This document shows positions 8,267-17,515 of a stretch of DNA of 64,000 bases, piece after piece. Every line of letters begins with the position of its first letter. The stretch's first letter is position 1. Origin of the DNA: an uncultured Polaribacter sp. GTDB lineage: Bacteria; Bacteroidota; Bacteroidia; Flavobacteriales; Flavobacteriaceae. The notes below the pieces were generated by a model, which was not told the DNA's origin, made no database searches, and saw nothing but the letters and a program-made list of their open reading frames with translations. The position numbers were made by a program, and so were the translations under genes. The stretch spans positions 1 through 64,000 of the forward strand of contig NZ_CANMVP010000025.1 of assembly GCF_947501385.1 (NCBI RefSeq), given 5' to 3'.

Positions 8267-10672
8267 ATGACTAGAAGAATTAAAAAAGTAGCAATTATTG
8301 GTTCCGGAATTATGGGAAGTGGTATTGCTTGTCATTTTGCTAATATTGGTGTTGAAGTTCTTTTATTGGACATTGTTCCAAGAGAATTAACAGCCAAAGA
8401 AAAAGCAAAGGGATTAACGTTAGAAGACAAGGTTGTTCGTAATCGTTTAGTTAACGATGCATTAACGGCCTCTTTAAAATCAAAACCATCACCCATTTAC
8501 AACCAAAAATTTGCAAGCAGAATTACCACGGGTAATTTAGAGGATGATATTGCAAAAGTAAAAGATGTAGATTGGATTATGGAAGTTGTGGTTGAAAGAC
8601 TAGACATCAAAAAAATAGTTTTTGAGAAATTAGAAAAACATAGAACTCCAGGAACTATTATTTCTTCGAATACTTCAGGAATTCCTATTCAATTTATGAA
8701 TGAAGGAAGAAGCGAAGATTTTCAAAAGCATTTTGCAGTAACACACTTTTTTAATCCACCTAGGTATTTAAAATTGTTTGAAGTGGTTCCAGGACCTGAT
8801 TGTACACAAGAAGTTACCGATTTCTTAATGATGTATGGTGAGAAATTCTTAGGAAAAACTTCAGTTTTAGCAAAAGATACTCCTGCATTTATAGGAAATA
8901 GAATCGGAATTTTTGGAATTCAGTCTTTGTTTCATCAAGTAAAAGAATTAGGTTTAACGGTAGAAGAAGTAGATAAATTAACGGGACCCGTAATTGGTCG
9001 CCCAAAATCTGCTACGTTTAGAACGGTTGATGTTGTTGGTTTAGACACCTTGGTACATGTTGCCAATGGAATCTATGAGAACTGTCCTAATGACGAAGCA
9101 CATGAATTGTTTAAACTACCAGGTTTCATCAATACCATGATGGAAAACAAATGGTTAGGAAGCAAAACAGGACAAGGTTTTTACAAAAAAACGGTGAATG
9201 CTGAAGGAAAAAAGGAAATTTTAGCCTTAGATTTAGATACGATGGAATACCGTCCTTCTAAAAAAGCAAAATTTGCAACCTTAGAATTGACAAAAACAAT
9301 AGACAAACCCATCGATAGATTTAAAATATTAATTGGCGGAAAAGATAAAGCTGGTGAATTCTACAGAAAGAATTTTGCAGCCATGTTTGCCTATGTTCAA
9401 AATAGAATTCCAGAAATTTCTGACGAATTGTATAAAATTGACGATGCTATGAAAGCTGGTTTCGGTTGGGAAAATGGCCCTTTCGAAATTTGGGATGCCG
9501 TGGGTATCGAAAAAGGTATCGAACTAATGAAAGCAGAAGGGGCAGAACCTGCCACTTGGATAACAGAAATGTTAGCCTCTGGTGCAACCTCTTTTTATTC
9601 TGTAAAAGAAGGAGCCACTCATTATTATGACATTCCTTCGAAATCTCATACAAAAAAACCGGGTCAAGACGGATTTATTATTTTAGACAATATTAGAAAA
9701 TCAAACGAAGTGTTTAAAAACTCTGGTGTTGTGATTGAAGATATTGGTGACGGAATTTTAAATATCGAGTTCCAGTCTAAAATGAATACGATTGGTGGTG
9801 ATGTTCTTGCAGGTATTAATAAGGGAATAGATTTAGCTGAAAAAGACTTTCAAGGTTTGGTGGTTGGTAATCAAGCAGCAAATTTCTCTGTCGGAGCAAA
9901 TATCGGTATGATTTTTATGATGGCTGTAGAGCAAGAATATGATGAATTAAATTATGCCATCAAATATTTCCAAGACACCATGATGCGCATGCGTTATTCT
10001 TCCATACCCACTATTTCTGCTCCTCATGGAATGGCTTTAGGTGGTGGTTGTGAAATTTCTTTACATGCAGACAAAGTGGTTGCAGCAGCAGAAACTTATA
10101 TGGGATTAGTAGAATTTGGTGTTGGTGTAATTCCTGGTGGTGGTGGTTCTAAAGAAATGGCTTTAAGAGCATCAGATTCTTTTCACAAAGGAGATGTAGA
10201 ATTAAATATTTTACAAGAAAACTTCTTAACCATTGGTATGGCAAAAGTTTCTACTTCTGCTTATGAAGCATTCGATTTAGGCTTGCTTCAAAAAGGAAAA
10301 GATGTAGTGGTTGTAAATAAAGACAGACAAATTGCCACTGCAAAAGCACACGCAAAAATCATGGCAGAAAGTGGGTATACACAACCTGCAACTCGTAAAG
10401 ATGTAAAAGTGTTAGGGAAACAAGCTTTAGGTATGTTTTTAGTAGGAACAGATGCTATGGAACATTCTAAATACATATCAGAACACGACCAAAAAATTGC
10501 TAATAAACTAGCTTATGTAATGGCCGGAGGAGATTTATCTGAACCTACAATGGTTACAGAACAGTATTTATTAGACTTGGAAAGAGAAGCGTTTTTATCT
10601 TTATGTACAGAACGTAAAACGTTGGAAAGAATTCAGGCGATGTTAAAGACTGGGAAACCGCTTCGTAACTAA
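8267..10672 (+). CDS. fadN: 3-hydroxyacyl-CoA dehydrogenase / enoyl-CoA hydratase, FadN-type
   Basis: An 801-residue bifunctional beta-oxidation enzyme. The N-terminal half is the NAD-binding dehydrogenase (GSGIMGSG dinucleotide loop near residues 12-19; catalytic His in VTHFFNPPRYLKL). The C-terminal half (about 480-700) is a crotonase fold with the oxyanion loops HGMALGGGCEIS and FGVGVIPGGGGS. The order dehydrogenase-then-hydratase is the reverse of E. coli FadB/FadJ and matches FadN of Bacillus. It is followed by thiolase and acyl-CoA dehydrogenase genes, giving a full beta-oxidation set, as in the Bacillus fadNAE operon. The symbol rests on domain order and gene order. Confidence 0.9.
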   Translation: MTRRIKKVAIIGSGIMGSGIACHFANIGVEVLLLDIVPRELTAKEKAKGLTLEDKVVRNRLVNDALTASLKSKPSPIYNQKFASRITTGNLEDDIAKVKDVDWIMEVVVERLDIKKIVFEKLEKHRTPGTIISSNTSGIPIQFMNEGRSEDFQKHFAVTHFFNPPRYLKLFEVVPGPDCTQEVTDFLMMYGEKFLGKTSVLAKDTPAFIGNRIGIFGIQSLFHQVKELGLTVEEVDKLTGPVIGRPKSATFRTVDVVGLDTLVHVANGIYENCPNDEAHELFKLPGFINTMMENKWLGSKTGQGFYKKTVNAEGKKEILALDLDTMEYRPSKKAKFATLELTKTIDKPIDRFKILIGGKDKAGEFYRKNFAAMFAYVQNRIPEISDELYKIDDAMKAGFGWENGPFEIWDAVGIEKGIELMKAEGAEPATWITEMLASGATSFYSVKEGATHYYDIPSKSHTKKPGQDGFIILDNIRKSNEVFKNSGVVIEDIGDGILNIEFQSKMNTIGGDVLAGINKGIDLAEKDFQGLVVGNQAANFSVGANIGMIFMMAVEQEYDELNYAIKYFQDTMMRMRYSSIPTISAPHGMALGGGCEISLHADKVVAAAETYMGLVEFGVGVIPGGGGSKEMALRASDSFHKGDVELNILQENFLTIGMAKVSTSAYEAFDLGLLQKGKDVVVVNKDRQIATAKAHAKIMAESGYTQPATRKDVKVLGKQALGMFLVGTDAMEHSKYISEHDQKIANKLAYVMAGGDLSEPTMVTEQYLLDLEREAFLSLCTERKTLERIQAMLKTGKPLRN

Positions 10673-10697
10673 AATAAGAAACTAGATTTTAGAGAAT

Positions 10698-11162
10698 TAG
10701 AAATTAGACTAAAAATGGGACGGCATAATTTTAAAAAGTTAAAAGTTTGGCAAGAAGGAATTATCCTTGTGGGAGATAGTTATAGTTTGACTAAATCTTT
10801 TCCAGATGTTGAAAGATTTAATTTGATTAGTCAAATGAATAGATGTGCAGTCTCAATTCCTTCAAACATTGCAGAAGGTTCTAGTAAGAGTACAGATAGA
10901 CATTTTAAAAAATACCTTGAAACTAGTTTAGGTTCTGCTTTTGAATGGGAAACTCAATTAATTGTCTCCTTCAATGAAAATTATTTGGATAAAGATAAGT
11001 TTGATATGTTAGAAAATAAAATTAATCAAATTCAAAAAATGTTAGGAAAGTTTATTGATAATCTTGGAGACTAAAAAAAATAATTAGGATATAGAATATA
11101 GACCCGTAAAGCCTAGATAAAAAATTTTAAAATGTAAATAAAGAGAAGAAGTCTAATTTCTA
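10698..11162. repeat. Inverted repeats flanking the four-helix-bundle gene
   Basis: TAGAAATTAGACT at 10698-10710 has a perfect 13-bp inverted copy at 11150-11162, and a second weaker pair (AGAGAATTAG at 10691-10700 with CTAATTTCTCT at 11175-11185) extends it. Together they bracket the 119-codon gene at 10715-11074 and would fold it out of the fad transcript as a long stem. This is the arrangement known from 23S rRNA intervening sequences that encode four-helix-bundle proteins. Confidence 0.65.
10715..11074 (+). CDS. Four helix bundle protein (23S IVS-type)
   Basis: A 119-residue all-helical protein of the family named for the product of 23S rRNA intervening sequences. Family signatures are LKVWQEG near the N-terminus and VSIPSNIAEGSSK in the middle. 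The molecular function is unknown; homologues form pentamers and may bind nucleic acid. It sits between fadN and fadA on the same strand with 42 bases before and 135 bases after, framed by inverted repeats (10698-10710 / 11150-11162). It has no evident link to beta-oxidation and looks like an insertion into the operon. Confidence 0.88.
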   Translation: MGRHNFKKLKVWQEGIILVGDSYSLTKSFPDVERFNLISQMNRCAVSIPSNIAEGSSKSTDRHFKKYLETSLGSAFEWETQLIVSFNENYLDKDKFDMLENKINQIQKMLGKFIDNLGD

Positions 11163-11209
11163 GTCATCTAGATTCTAATTTCTCTTTCATAACAAAATAA
11201 TAAAAGATT

Positions 11210-12403
11210 ATGAGCAAAACAGCATACATAGTAAAAGCATACAGAACTGCAGTTGCGAAAGCGCCAAAAGGTGTTTTTCGTTTTAAACGTGCAGATGAGT
11301 TGGGGGCAGAAACCATTCAACATATGATGAAAGAATTACCAAATTTAGACGTAAAGCGTATTGATGATGTAATTGTTGGTAATGCCATGCCAGAAGGTTC
11401 TCAAGGACTAAACATGGCGCGTTTTATTTCTTTAATAGGTTTAAATTCTGTGGATGTTCCAGGAGTAACCGTCAATCGTTTTTGTTCTTCAGGAATTGAA
11501 ACAATTGCAATGGCTGCTGCTAAAATTCAAGCAGGAATGGCAGAATGTATCATTGCTGGTGGAGCAGAGAGTATGAGTTCTGTACCAATGACAGGTTTTA
11601 GACCAGAATTAAACTATGACACGATTAAGGATGGTCATGCAGATTATTACTGGGGAATGGGAAATACGGCAGAAGCTGTAGCAAATCAATTTAAGGTTTC
11701 TAGAAAAGATCAAGATGAATTTGCCTACAATTCTCATGTAAAAGCCTTGAGAGCGCAAGCAGAAAATCGTTTTCAAGATCAGATTGTCCCTATTGAAGTT
11801 GAACAAACATATCTAGACGCAAATGGAAAAAAAGCAACCAAAAAATATACGGTAACTAAAGATGAAGGACCTAGAGCTGGAACTTCAACTGCGGTATTAA
11901 ACAAATTACGTCCGGTTTTTGCTGCTGGTGGAAGTGTAACGGCAGGAAATTCATCACAAATGAGTGATGGTGCAGCTTTTGTAATGGTAATGAGCGAAGA
12001 AATGGTCAAAGAATTAAATTTAGAGCCTATTGCAAGAGTCGTTAATTATGCTGCTGCAGGTGTAGAACCTAGAATTATGGGAATTGGTCCTGTTGCTGCA
12101 ATTCCGAAAGTTTTAAAACAAGCAGGATTGAAACAAAGTGACATTGAATTGATAGAGTTGAACGAAGCATTTGCTTCTCAATCTCTAGCAGTAATGCGCG
12201 AATTAGATCTAAACCAAGACATTGTAAATGTAAATGGTGGTGCCATTGCACTAGGACATCCTTTAGGTTGTACAGGAGCAAAATTATCTGTGCAATTATT
12301 TGATGAAATGCGCAAAAGAGACCTAAAAAATAAATACGGAATGGTAACCATGTGTGTTGGTACAGGACAAGGTGCTGCGGGTGTGTTTGAGTTTTTAAGT
12401 TAA
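11210..12403 (+). CDS. fadA: Acetyl-CoA C-acyltransferase (thiolase)
   Basis: A 397-residue thiolase that cleaves 3-ketoacyl-CoA in the last step of beta-oxidation. The nucleophilic cysteine is in NRFCSSGIET (near residue 91), the NEAFASQ motif is near 321, the catalytic histidine is in GGAIALGHPLGCTGA and the second cysteine is in CVGTGQG near the C-terminus. The length is normal. It lies downstream of fadN, separated by the four-helix-bundle insertion, and upstream of the acyl-CoA dehydrogenase. Confidence 0.92.
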   Translation: MSKTAYIVKAYRTAVAKAPKGVFRFKRADELGAETIQHMMKELPNLDVKRIDDVIVGNAMPEGSQGLNMARFISLIGLNSVDVPGVTVNRFCSSGIETIAMAAAKIQAGMAECIIAGGAESMSSVPMTGFRPELNYDTIKDGHADYYWGMGNTAEAVANQFKVSRKDQDEFAYNSHVKALRAQAENRFQDQIVPIEVEQTYLDANGKKATKKYTVTKDEGPRAGTSTAVLNKLRPVFAAGGSVTAGNSSQMSDGAAFVMVMSEEMVKELNLEPIARVVNYAAAGVEPRIMGIGPVAAIPKVLKQAGLKQSDIELIELNEAFASQSLAVMRELDLNQDIVNVNGGAIALGHPLGCTGAKLSVQLFDEMRKRDLKNKYGMVTMCVGTGQGAAGVFEFLS

Positions 12404-12538
12404 AATCCCATCTAAATCTTCCCAAAGGGAAGACTTTGAGCAAGTTTGTGAAAAAAAATAAATAATATATTAATTTTATCCCTGCGAAACCCTCGGCAGG
12501 ATAATTTCCCCCTTTGTTGGGGGACAGGGGGCTTTAAA
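12404..12538 (+). repeat. Multi-hairpin spacer between fadA and fadE
   Basis: This 135-base gap holds three successive hairpins: TCTTCCC-AAA-GGGAAGA (12417-12433), a stem pairing TATCCCTGC (12477-12485) with GCAGGATA (12496-12503), and CCCCC-TTTGTT-GGGGG (12508-12523), followed by a second G5 run just before the fadE start. It is far more GC-rich than the neighbours. It looks like dispersed repeat sequence; it may attenuate or stabilise the fadE part of the message (inference). Confidence 0.5.
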
Positions 12539-14335
12539 ATGGCAGAATTATTAAGAGGTGGTCAATTTCTTGTAAAAGAAACAAACTGTGAAGACGTTTT
12601 TACTCCAGAAGATTTTACTGAGGAGCAACAAATGATGAAAGAAGCTGTGATGGAATTTAATGATCGTGAAATCATTCCTCACAAAGCTCGTTTTGAAGCA
12701 AAAGATTATGCATTAACAGAAGAAGTAATGCGTAAAGCAGGTGAACTAGGCTTTTTAGGTGTTGCTGTGCCAGAGGAATTTGGTGGCTTAGGAATGGGAT
12801 TCGTTTCTACCATGTTAACTTGTGATTATATATCAAGCGGAACTGGTTCTTTTAGTACTGCTTTTGGTGCACATACAGGAATTGGAACCATGCCAATTAC
12901 CTTATATGGTACACAAGAACAAAAAGAAAAATACGTTCCTAAATTGGCTACCGGTGAATGGTTTGGAGCCTATTGTTTAACAGAACCAGGTGCAGGGTCT
13001 GATGCAAATTCAGGAAAAACAACTGCAGAATTGTCTGGTGATGGAAAATCATACAAGATTAATGGTCAAAAAATGTGGATTTCGAACGCAGGTTTTTGTC
13101 GTTTAATGATTGTTTTTGCACGTATTGAAAATGATAAAAACATTACAGGTTTTATTGTTGAATATGACAAAGACAATCCGAACGGAATTACCATGGGTGA
13201 AGAAGAACATAAATTGGGGATTAGAGCTTCTTCTACCAGACAAGTGTTTTTTAATGATACCGTAGTTTCTGCTGACAATATGTTGGCTGGACGTGGAGAA
13301 GGTTTTAAAATCGCCATGAACGCTTTAAATGTGGGTCGTATTAAATTGGCTGCAGCTTGTTTAGATTCTCAAAGAAGAGTAATAACACACGCAGTAAAAT
13401 ACGCGACAGAACGTAGACAATTTAAAACCCCTATTGCAGATTTTGGTGCCATTAAAGTAAAGTTAGCAGAAATGACAACAGATGCTTATGTTGGTGAATC
13501 TGCATCTTATAGAGCTGCAAAAGATATCGAAGATAGAATTGCTTTAAGAGTTGCCGCTGGAAACACACATCAAGAAGCAGAATTAAAAGGTGTAGAAGAA
13601 TATGCAATTGAATGTTCTATTCTAAAAGTTGCCGTTTCTGAAGACATTCAAAATTGTGCAGATGAGGGAATTCAGATTTTTGGTGGCATGGGCTTTTCTG
13701 AAGAAACGCCAATGGAATCTGCTTGGAGAGATGCAAGAATTGCTAGAATTTACGAAGGAACAAACGAAATTAACAGAATGCTTTCTGTAGGTATGTTGAT
13801 CAAAAAAGCCATGAAAGGTCATGTTGATTTATTAGGTCCTGCTACAAAAGTACAGGAAGAATTAATGGGCATTCCTTCTTTTGAGACGCCAGATTATTCT
13901 GAATTATTTTCAGAAGAAAAGCACATGATTGAGAAACTGAAAAAGACATTCTTAATGGTAGCGGGTGCAGCACTTCAGAAATATGGTGCAGACATGGAAA
14001 AACATCAACAGTTGTTAATTGCAGCTGCAGATATCTTAATTGAAATCTATATGGCAGAATCAGCAATTTTAAGAACAGAGAAAAATGCAAAACGTTCTGG
14101 TGAAGCTTCTCAATCTGTACAAATTGCAATGTCTAAATTGTATTTATATCATGCAGTAGATAAGATTGAAGAAAAAGGAAAAGAAAGTATTATTTCTTTT
14201 GCTGAAGGCGATGAACAACGTATGTTATTAACGGGATTAAAACGTTTTACAAAATATGTGAATTATCCAGATATTGTAGATTTACGGAATGAAATAGCTG
14301 AAAAAGTAAAAGCAGAAAATAAATACTGCTTCTAA
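12539..14335 (+). CDS. fadE: Acyl-CoA dehydrogenase, FadE-type
   Basis: A 598-residue FAD enzyme for the first step of beta-oxidation. N-terminal helical and middle beta domains (CLTEPGAGSDA near residues 146-156, KMWISNAGF near 178-186) are followed by the C-terminal helical domain with RQFKTPIADFGAIK, IFGGMGFSEE and the catalytic-region motif YEGTNEINRM. A further ~170-residue helical extension after that is as in Bacillus FadE (about 594 residues) rather than short-chain enzymes of ~380. It completes the fadN-fadA-fadE set and is followed by a terminator at 14391. Confidence 0.92.
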   Translation: MAELLRGGQFLVKETNCEDVFTPEDFTEEQQMMKEAVMEFNDREIIPHKARFEAKDYALTEEVMRKAGELGFLGVAVPEEFGGLGMGFVSTMLTCDYISSGTGSFSTAFGAHTGIGTMPITLYGTQEQKEKYVPKLATGEWFGAYCLTEPGAGSDANSGKTTAELSGDGKSYKINGQKMWISNAGFCRLMIVFARIENDKNITGFIVEYDKDNPNGITMGEEEHKLGIRASSTRQVFFNDTVVSADNMLAGRGEGFKIAMNALNVGRIKLAAACLDSQRRVITHAVKYATERRQFKTPIADFGAIKVKLAEMTTDAYVGESASYRAAKDIEDRIALRVAAGNTHQEAELKGVEEYAIECSILKVAVSEDIQNCADEGIQIFGGMGFSEETPMESAWRDARIARIYEGTNEINRMLSVGMLIKKAMKGHVDLLGPATKVQEELMGIPSFETPDYSELFSEEKHMIEKLKKTFLMVAGAALQKYGADMEKHQQLLIAAADILIEIYMAESAILRTEKNAKRSGEASQSVQIAMSKLYLYHAVDKIEEKGKESIISFAEGDEQRMLLTGLKRFTKYVNYPDIVDLRNEIAEKVKAENKYCF

Positions 14336-14390
14336 AGATATTTAAAAAATTCTTAGAATATAAAAGTTTTAAGAATTAGTTGTTTGTTTG

Positions 14391-14419
14391 AAAGACCATC
14401 CGAAAAGATGGTCTTTTTT
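14391..14419 (+). terminator. Terminator of the fad operon
   Basis: AAAGACCATC pairs with GATGGTCTTT around the loop CGAAAA and is followed by a T run: a textbook intrinsic terminator 55 bases after the acyl-CoA dehydrogenase stop. Confidence 0.85.
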
Positions 14420-14494
14420 GTTGCCAAACATCTAATAATATTTATTTTTTCCTTCATATTATTGTAATTTAGACTTTTTAAACACCATCTTTAT

Positions 14495-15406
14495 ATGCAA
14501 CTTTCTCTTAAAATAATGCTTCCATTAATAGCAACTTCCATATTGTTGGTTTTTTGCAACAATAATAATTCAGAAAAATCGACGCGTAATCTTTCAAAAG
14601 ATATTCAGAAATTACAAAAACACCCAAAATTTAATGCATACTGGTATCAAGGAAAGGCAGAAATTACCTCTTATAAACTATCTCAAAATAGATATGGAGA
14701 AATACATGAAGGAACAGCCGTAAACATCTACGTTACAGAAGACTTTCTGCCAGAAAAACAAGTAAAAGCAGACAACAGAAACGAAAACAATGTTCCTATT
14801 TTAAAATTGAATAGTACCAAAAAATACGTAACAGGCATTTATCCTTATGCTTTAATGACAAGTACCTTCTCTCCTATCGATACAAATCAACAAGCAATAA
14901 AAATTTCTTTTTCAGCACAAGAATGGTGTGGGAATACATTTGTGCAACTAAATAATAGAAATCAATTTGAGATTGATTTTCATTCTTATTTTGAAAGCAA
15001 TGCAGACAGAGAATTGTCTCTTGAGAAAAATGTTTTAGAAAATGAACTTTGGAATCTATTGCGAATCAACCCAAAAAATTTACCTACTGGAAATTTAGAA
15101 ATCATTCCATCTTTTGAATTTTTAGCGCTCAACCATCAAAAAATAAAAGCGTATAAAGCTGAAGTTTCTTTAAAAGAAAAAGATGATTTTATAGTGTATA
15201 CTATAAATTATCCTGAGTTGAAAAGAATGTTAGTTATTAAAGTAACAAAAGAATTTCCTTTTACCATTGAAAGTTGGGAAGAAACTATAACGCAAAGAGG
15301 TAAAATATTGACGACCAAAGCAGCAAAAATAAACACCATACAATCTGCTTACTGGAGTAAAAATGGTGTTACAGATACCAAAGAACGTAAATTATTAGGA
15401 TTGTAA
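14495..15406 (+). CDS. Conserved flavobacterial lipoprotein
   Basis: A 303-residue protein with a lipoprotein signal (residues 1-21, lipobox LVFC with the acylated Cys at about residue 21). The mature part has the segments KFNAYWYQGKAEITSYKL, GTAVNIYVTEDFLPEKQVKAD and AQEWCGN, which I recognise as conserved across Flavobacteriaceae; database entries sometimes carry a misleading Maf/septum-formation label that nothing in this sequence supports. The function is unknown. It is probably anchored in the periplasmic or outer-membrane leaflet and is followed 25 bases later by the M28 peptidase gene. Confidence 0.7.
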   Translation: MQLSLKIMLPLIATSILLVFCNNNNSEKSTRNLSKDIQKLQKHPKFNAYWYQGKAEITSYKLSQNRYGEIHEGTAVNIYVTEDFLPEKQVKADNRNENNVPILKLNSTKKYVTGIYPYALMTSTFSPIDTNQQAIKISFSAQEWCGNTFVQLNNRNQFEIDFHSYFESNADRELSLEKNVLENELWNLLRINPKNLPTGNLEIIPSFEFLALNHQKIKAYKAEVSLKEKDDFIVYTINYPELKRMLVIKVTKEFPFTIESWEETITQRGKILTTKAAKINTIQSAYWSKNGVTDTKERKLLGL

Positions 15407-15431
15407 AATCCTGTTTTAAATAAAAATCAAA

Positions 15432-16385
15432 ATGAAAACCAAAGGCTTATTTATTTTTGCGATCACTTTATCAATGCTTAGTTGTGCTCCAAAAAAAATG
15501 GAAATCAATGAAGAAATGCTTTTAGAAAGTATTGAAATACTAGCTCATGATTCTTTAGAAGGCAGAGGATTCTCAAAACCTGGTAATTATAAAGCACAAC
15601 AATTTATTGCCAATAAATTTGAAGAAATTGGTTTAGAAACTGTCATTGGAAATAAATTTATTCAAGAATTTCCATATACGTTTTCAGGAAAACGAAGACA
15701 CAGCATGTTTCCTGTAAAAAATGCAAACGAAGATTTTTCTAATGTACAAGATACCACGGTTATTGGAGGAAATGTAGTTGGAAAAATTTCAGGAAAAATT
15801 AAAAATACCATTGTTATTACTGGTCATTTAGATCATTTAGGAATCAAGAATGGAAAAATTTATAATGGCGCAGATGATGACGCTTCAGGCACAGCCGCTT
15901 TATTTGCCATTGCTGAATACTTTCACAAAAAAAACCCAAAACACACCTTGGTTTTTGCTGCTGTAGATGCAGAAGAGATTGGTTCTTTGGGCGCAGATTA
16001 TTTCTTGAAAAATGATCCTAAAAAAGATAACATTGTCTTAAATATTAATATGGATATGATTGCACATAATGATTCTCTACAATTGTATGCATCTGGCTTG
16101 TATCATTATCCACAGTTAAAAGAACCGTTAGAGAATATAAATTCGCCAATTACTTTACTTTTTGGTCATGATGACCCAAACAATAAAAAACAAGAGGATT
16201 GGACGTTTTCTTCAGATCACAGAATTTTTCACAAAGAGAAAATTCCGTTTATTTATTTTGGTGTAGAGGATCATAAAGATTATCACAAACCCACAGATAC
16301 TTTTAAAAACATCAATCAATCTTTTTATATAGATGCTGTAAAATTGATTATTCAGGCTATTGAAAATTTTGATACTTCTTTATAG
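15432..16385 (+). CDS. M28 family metallopeptidase, lipoprotein
   Basis: A 317-residue zinc aminopeptidase/carboxypeptidase-fold enzyme. A lipoprotein signal ends at the Cys in LSMLSCAP. Metal-site motifs in order: ITGHLDHLG (His), NGADDDASGTAA (bridging Asp), DAEEIGSLG (Glu-Glu), NMDMIAH (Asp) and YHKPTDTF (His). All five ligands are present, so it should be active. No PA domain is inserted, unlike many surface M28 enzymes. It follows the conserved lipoprotein gene, and the pair may share a transcript. Confidence 0.88.
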   Translation: MKTKGLFIFAITLSMLSCAPKKMEINEEMLLESIEILAHDSLEGRGFSKPGNYKAQQFIANKFEEIGLETVIGNKFIQEFPYTFSGKRRHSMFPVKNANEDFSNVQDTTVIGGNVVGKISGKIKNTIVITGHLDHLGIKNGKIYNGADDDASGTAALFAIAEYFHKKNPKHTLVFAAVDAEEIGSLGADYFLKNDPKKDNIVLNINMDMIAHNDSLQLYASGLYHYPQLKEPLENINSPITLLFGHDDPNNKKQEDWTFSSDHRIFHKEKIPFIYFGVEDHKDYHKPTDTFKNINQSFYIDAVKLIIQAIENFDTSL

Positions 16386-16461
16386 TAGAATTGCATACAT
16401 TTAACTCATCAATATCATAACAAAAATCAAACTTTAAACCTATTTTTAAATATTTAATTCA

Positions 16462-16854
16462 ATGAAAAACACCATTACAAAAGGCTTTATCTTATCAGGA
16501 ATCTCAAATATTGTTGCTGTTTTACTACTATCAAGATTTTTTACCAACGAATTCATTCCAAAGTATGACAATGTAGTGATGTCTAATTTTGGGCTGCTCA
16601 TGATTGTTGTTTGGGGGTTTGCTTATATTTCTGTAGCCAAAGATTATGCAAAAGTAAAATGGTTGGTTGCTGTTTTTGCTGTTGAAAAACTAATTTATGG
16701 TATTATTTGGATAATTTGGAGATTAGAAAATGATGTTTCGGCTATTTTTAACGAAGACATGATGGCTGGAATCTTTTATGCGATCTATGGTTTAAATGAT
16801 CTTCTTTTCTTTTTATTCTTTACCTATGTTTTTGTAAAACTGTCTAAAAAATAA
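16462..16854 (+). CDS. Small integral membrane protein
   Basis: A 130-residue protein with four predicted membrane helices (about residues 8-25, 42-62, 72-92 and 105-127) and few polar loops. I do not recognise a family with certainty. It lies alone between the M28 peptidase and the J-domain/KTSC gene on the same strand with 76-base gaps on each side, so operon membership is unclear. The function is unknown. Confidence 0.65.
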   Translation: MKNTITKGFILSGISNIVAVLLLSRFFTNEFIPKYDNVVMSNFGLLMIVVWGFAYISVAKDYAKVKWLVAVFAVEKLIYGIIWIIWRLENDVSAIFNEDMMAGIFYAIYGLNDLLFFLFFTYVFVKLSKK

Positions 16855-16929
16855 ATTGAATTAAAGTAAAAAACAAAGAGCTAATCTCTTTTTTATCAGT
16901 ACTTTTGCACGCAATTTGAAAATACAGAA

Positions 16930-17376
16930 ATGAAGCGTATCAAAGAATATAAAAAACTTTTTAAAGTAGAAGGTCCAATTAACTTAAAGGAATTGAAAAC
17001 TACCTATAGAGGTTTGGTAAAAGAATGGCATCCAGATAAATTTCAGGATGAAGAAAAAAAAGCGGAAGCAGAAACCGTAAGTACAAAAATTATAGATGGG
17101 TATCACTTTTTGGTAAGTATTGCTCCAGAAACTAAAGCAGCGAACTTAGAGGCTTATAAAACGACCATTACAGAGTTTCAAGTTGCAGATTGGCATCATA
17201 AAAGTATGTTGTTAGAAGTTACTTTTACGGATGGTAATACGTATGAATATTTTGGAGTTAGCAAAATTCTTTTTGGGAAATTTGTAAATGCAAAATCGAT
17301 GAACAATTTCGGTAAAAGAAATATATTTAATTCTTTTACCTACAGAAAATCTAAAAAAGCTTCAGTAATGGCTTAA
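16930..17376 (+). CDS. J-domain and KTSC-domain fusion protein
   Basis: A 148-residue cytoplasmic protein. Residues 1-65 are a DnaJ-like domain with the diagnostic HPD tripeptide in KEWHPDKF; such domains stimulate Hsp70 ATPase. Residues 80-140 resemble the KTSC domain (VTFTDGNTYEYFGV, then FVNAKSMNNFGKRNIF), named after a lysyl-tRNA-synthetase-associated region and thought to bind nucleic acid or to act as a small adaptor. The combination suggests an Hsp70 co-chaperone with a dedicated client or RNA-linked target. No chaperone gene is adjacent. The function is inference. Confidence 0.72.
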   Translation: MKRIKEYKKLFKVEGPINLKELKTTYRGLVKEWHPDKFQDEEKKAEAETVSTKIIDGYHFLVSIAPETKAANLEAYKTTITEFQVADWHHKSMLLEVTFTDGNTYEYFGVSKILFGKFVNAKSMNNFGKRNIFNSFTYRKSKKASVMA

Positions 17377-17461
17377 TAATATTTTATTTTAAAAAGATTG
17401 AAAAATGTTGAAAATCAAAATTCTTATCAATCATTTTTATCTATCAAAATTTAGAACTAAA

Positions 17462-17493
17462 AAAAAGAGATTTCATTTCTGAAATCTCTTTTT
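17462..17493. terminator. Bidirectional terminator between convergent genes
   Basis: AAAAAGAGATTTCA pairs perfectly with TGAAATCTCTTTTT over a four-base loop. With A and T tracts on the two sides it can end both the J-domain/KTSC message (plus) and the trxB message (minus). Confidence 0.8.
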
Positions 17494-17515
17494 AATATAA
17501 TTTTACAATAGAAAA

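Noticed and set aside
12075..12443. 122-codon minus-strand frame over the thiolase end
   Set aside because: It is a shadow of conserved thiolase coding sequence and extends into repeat sequence.
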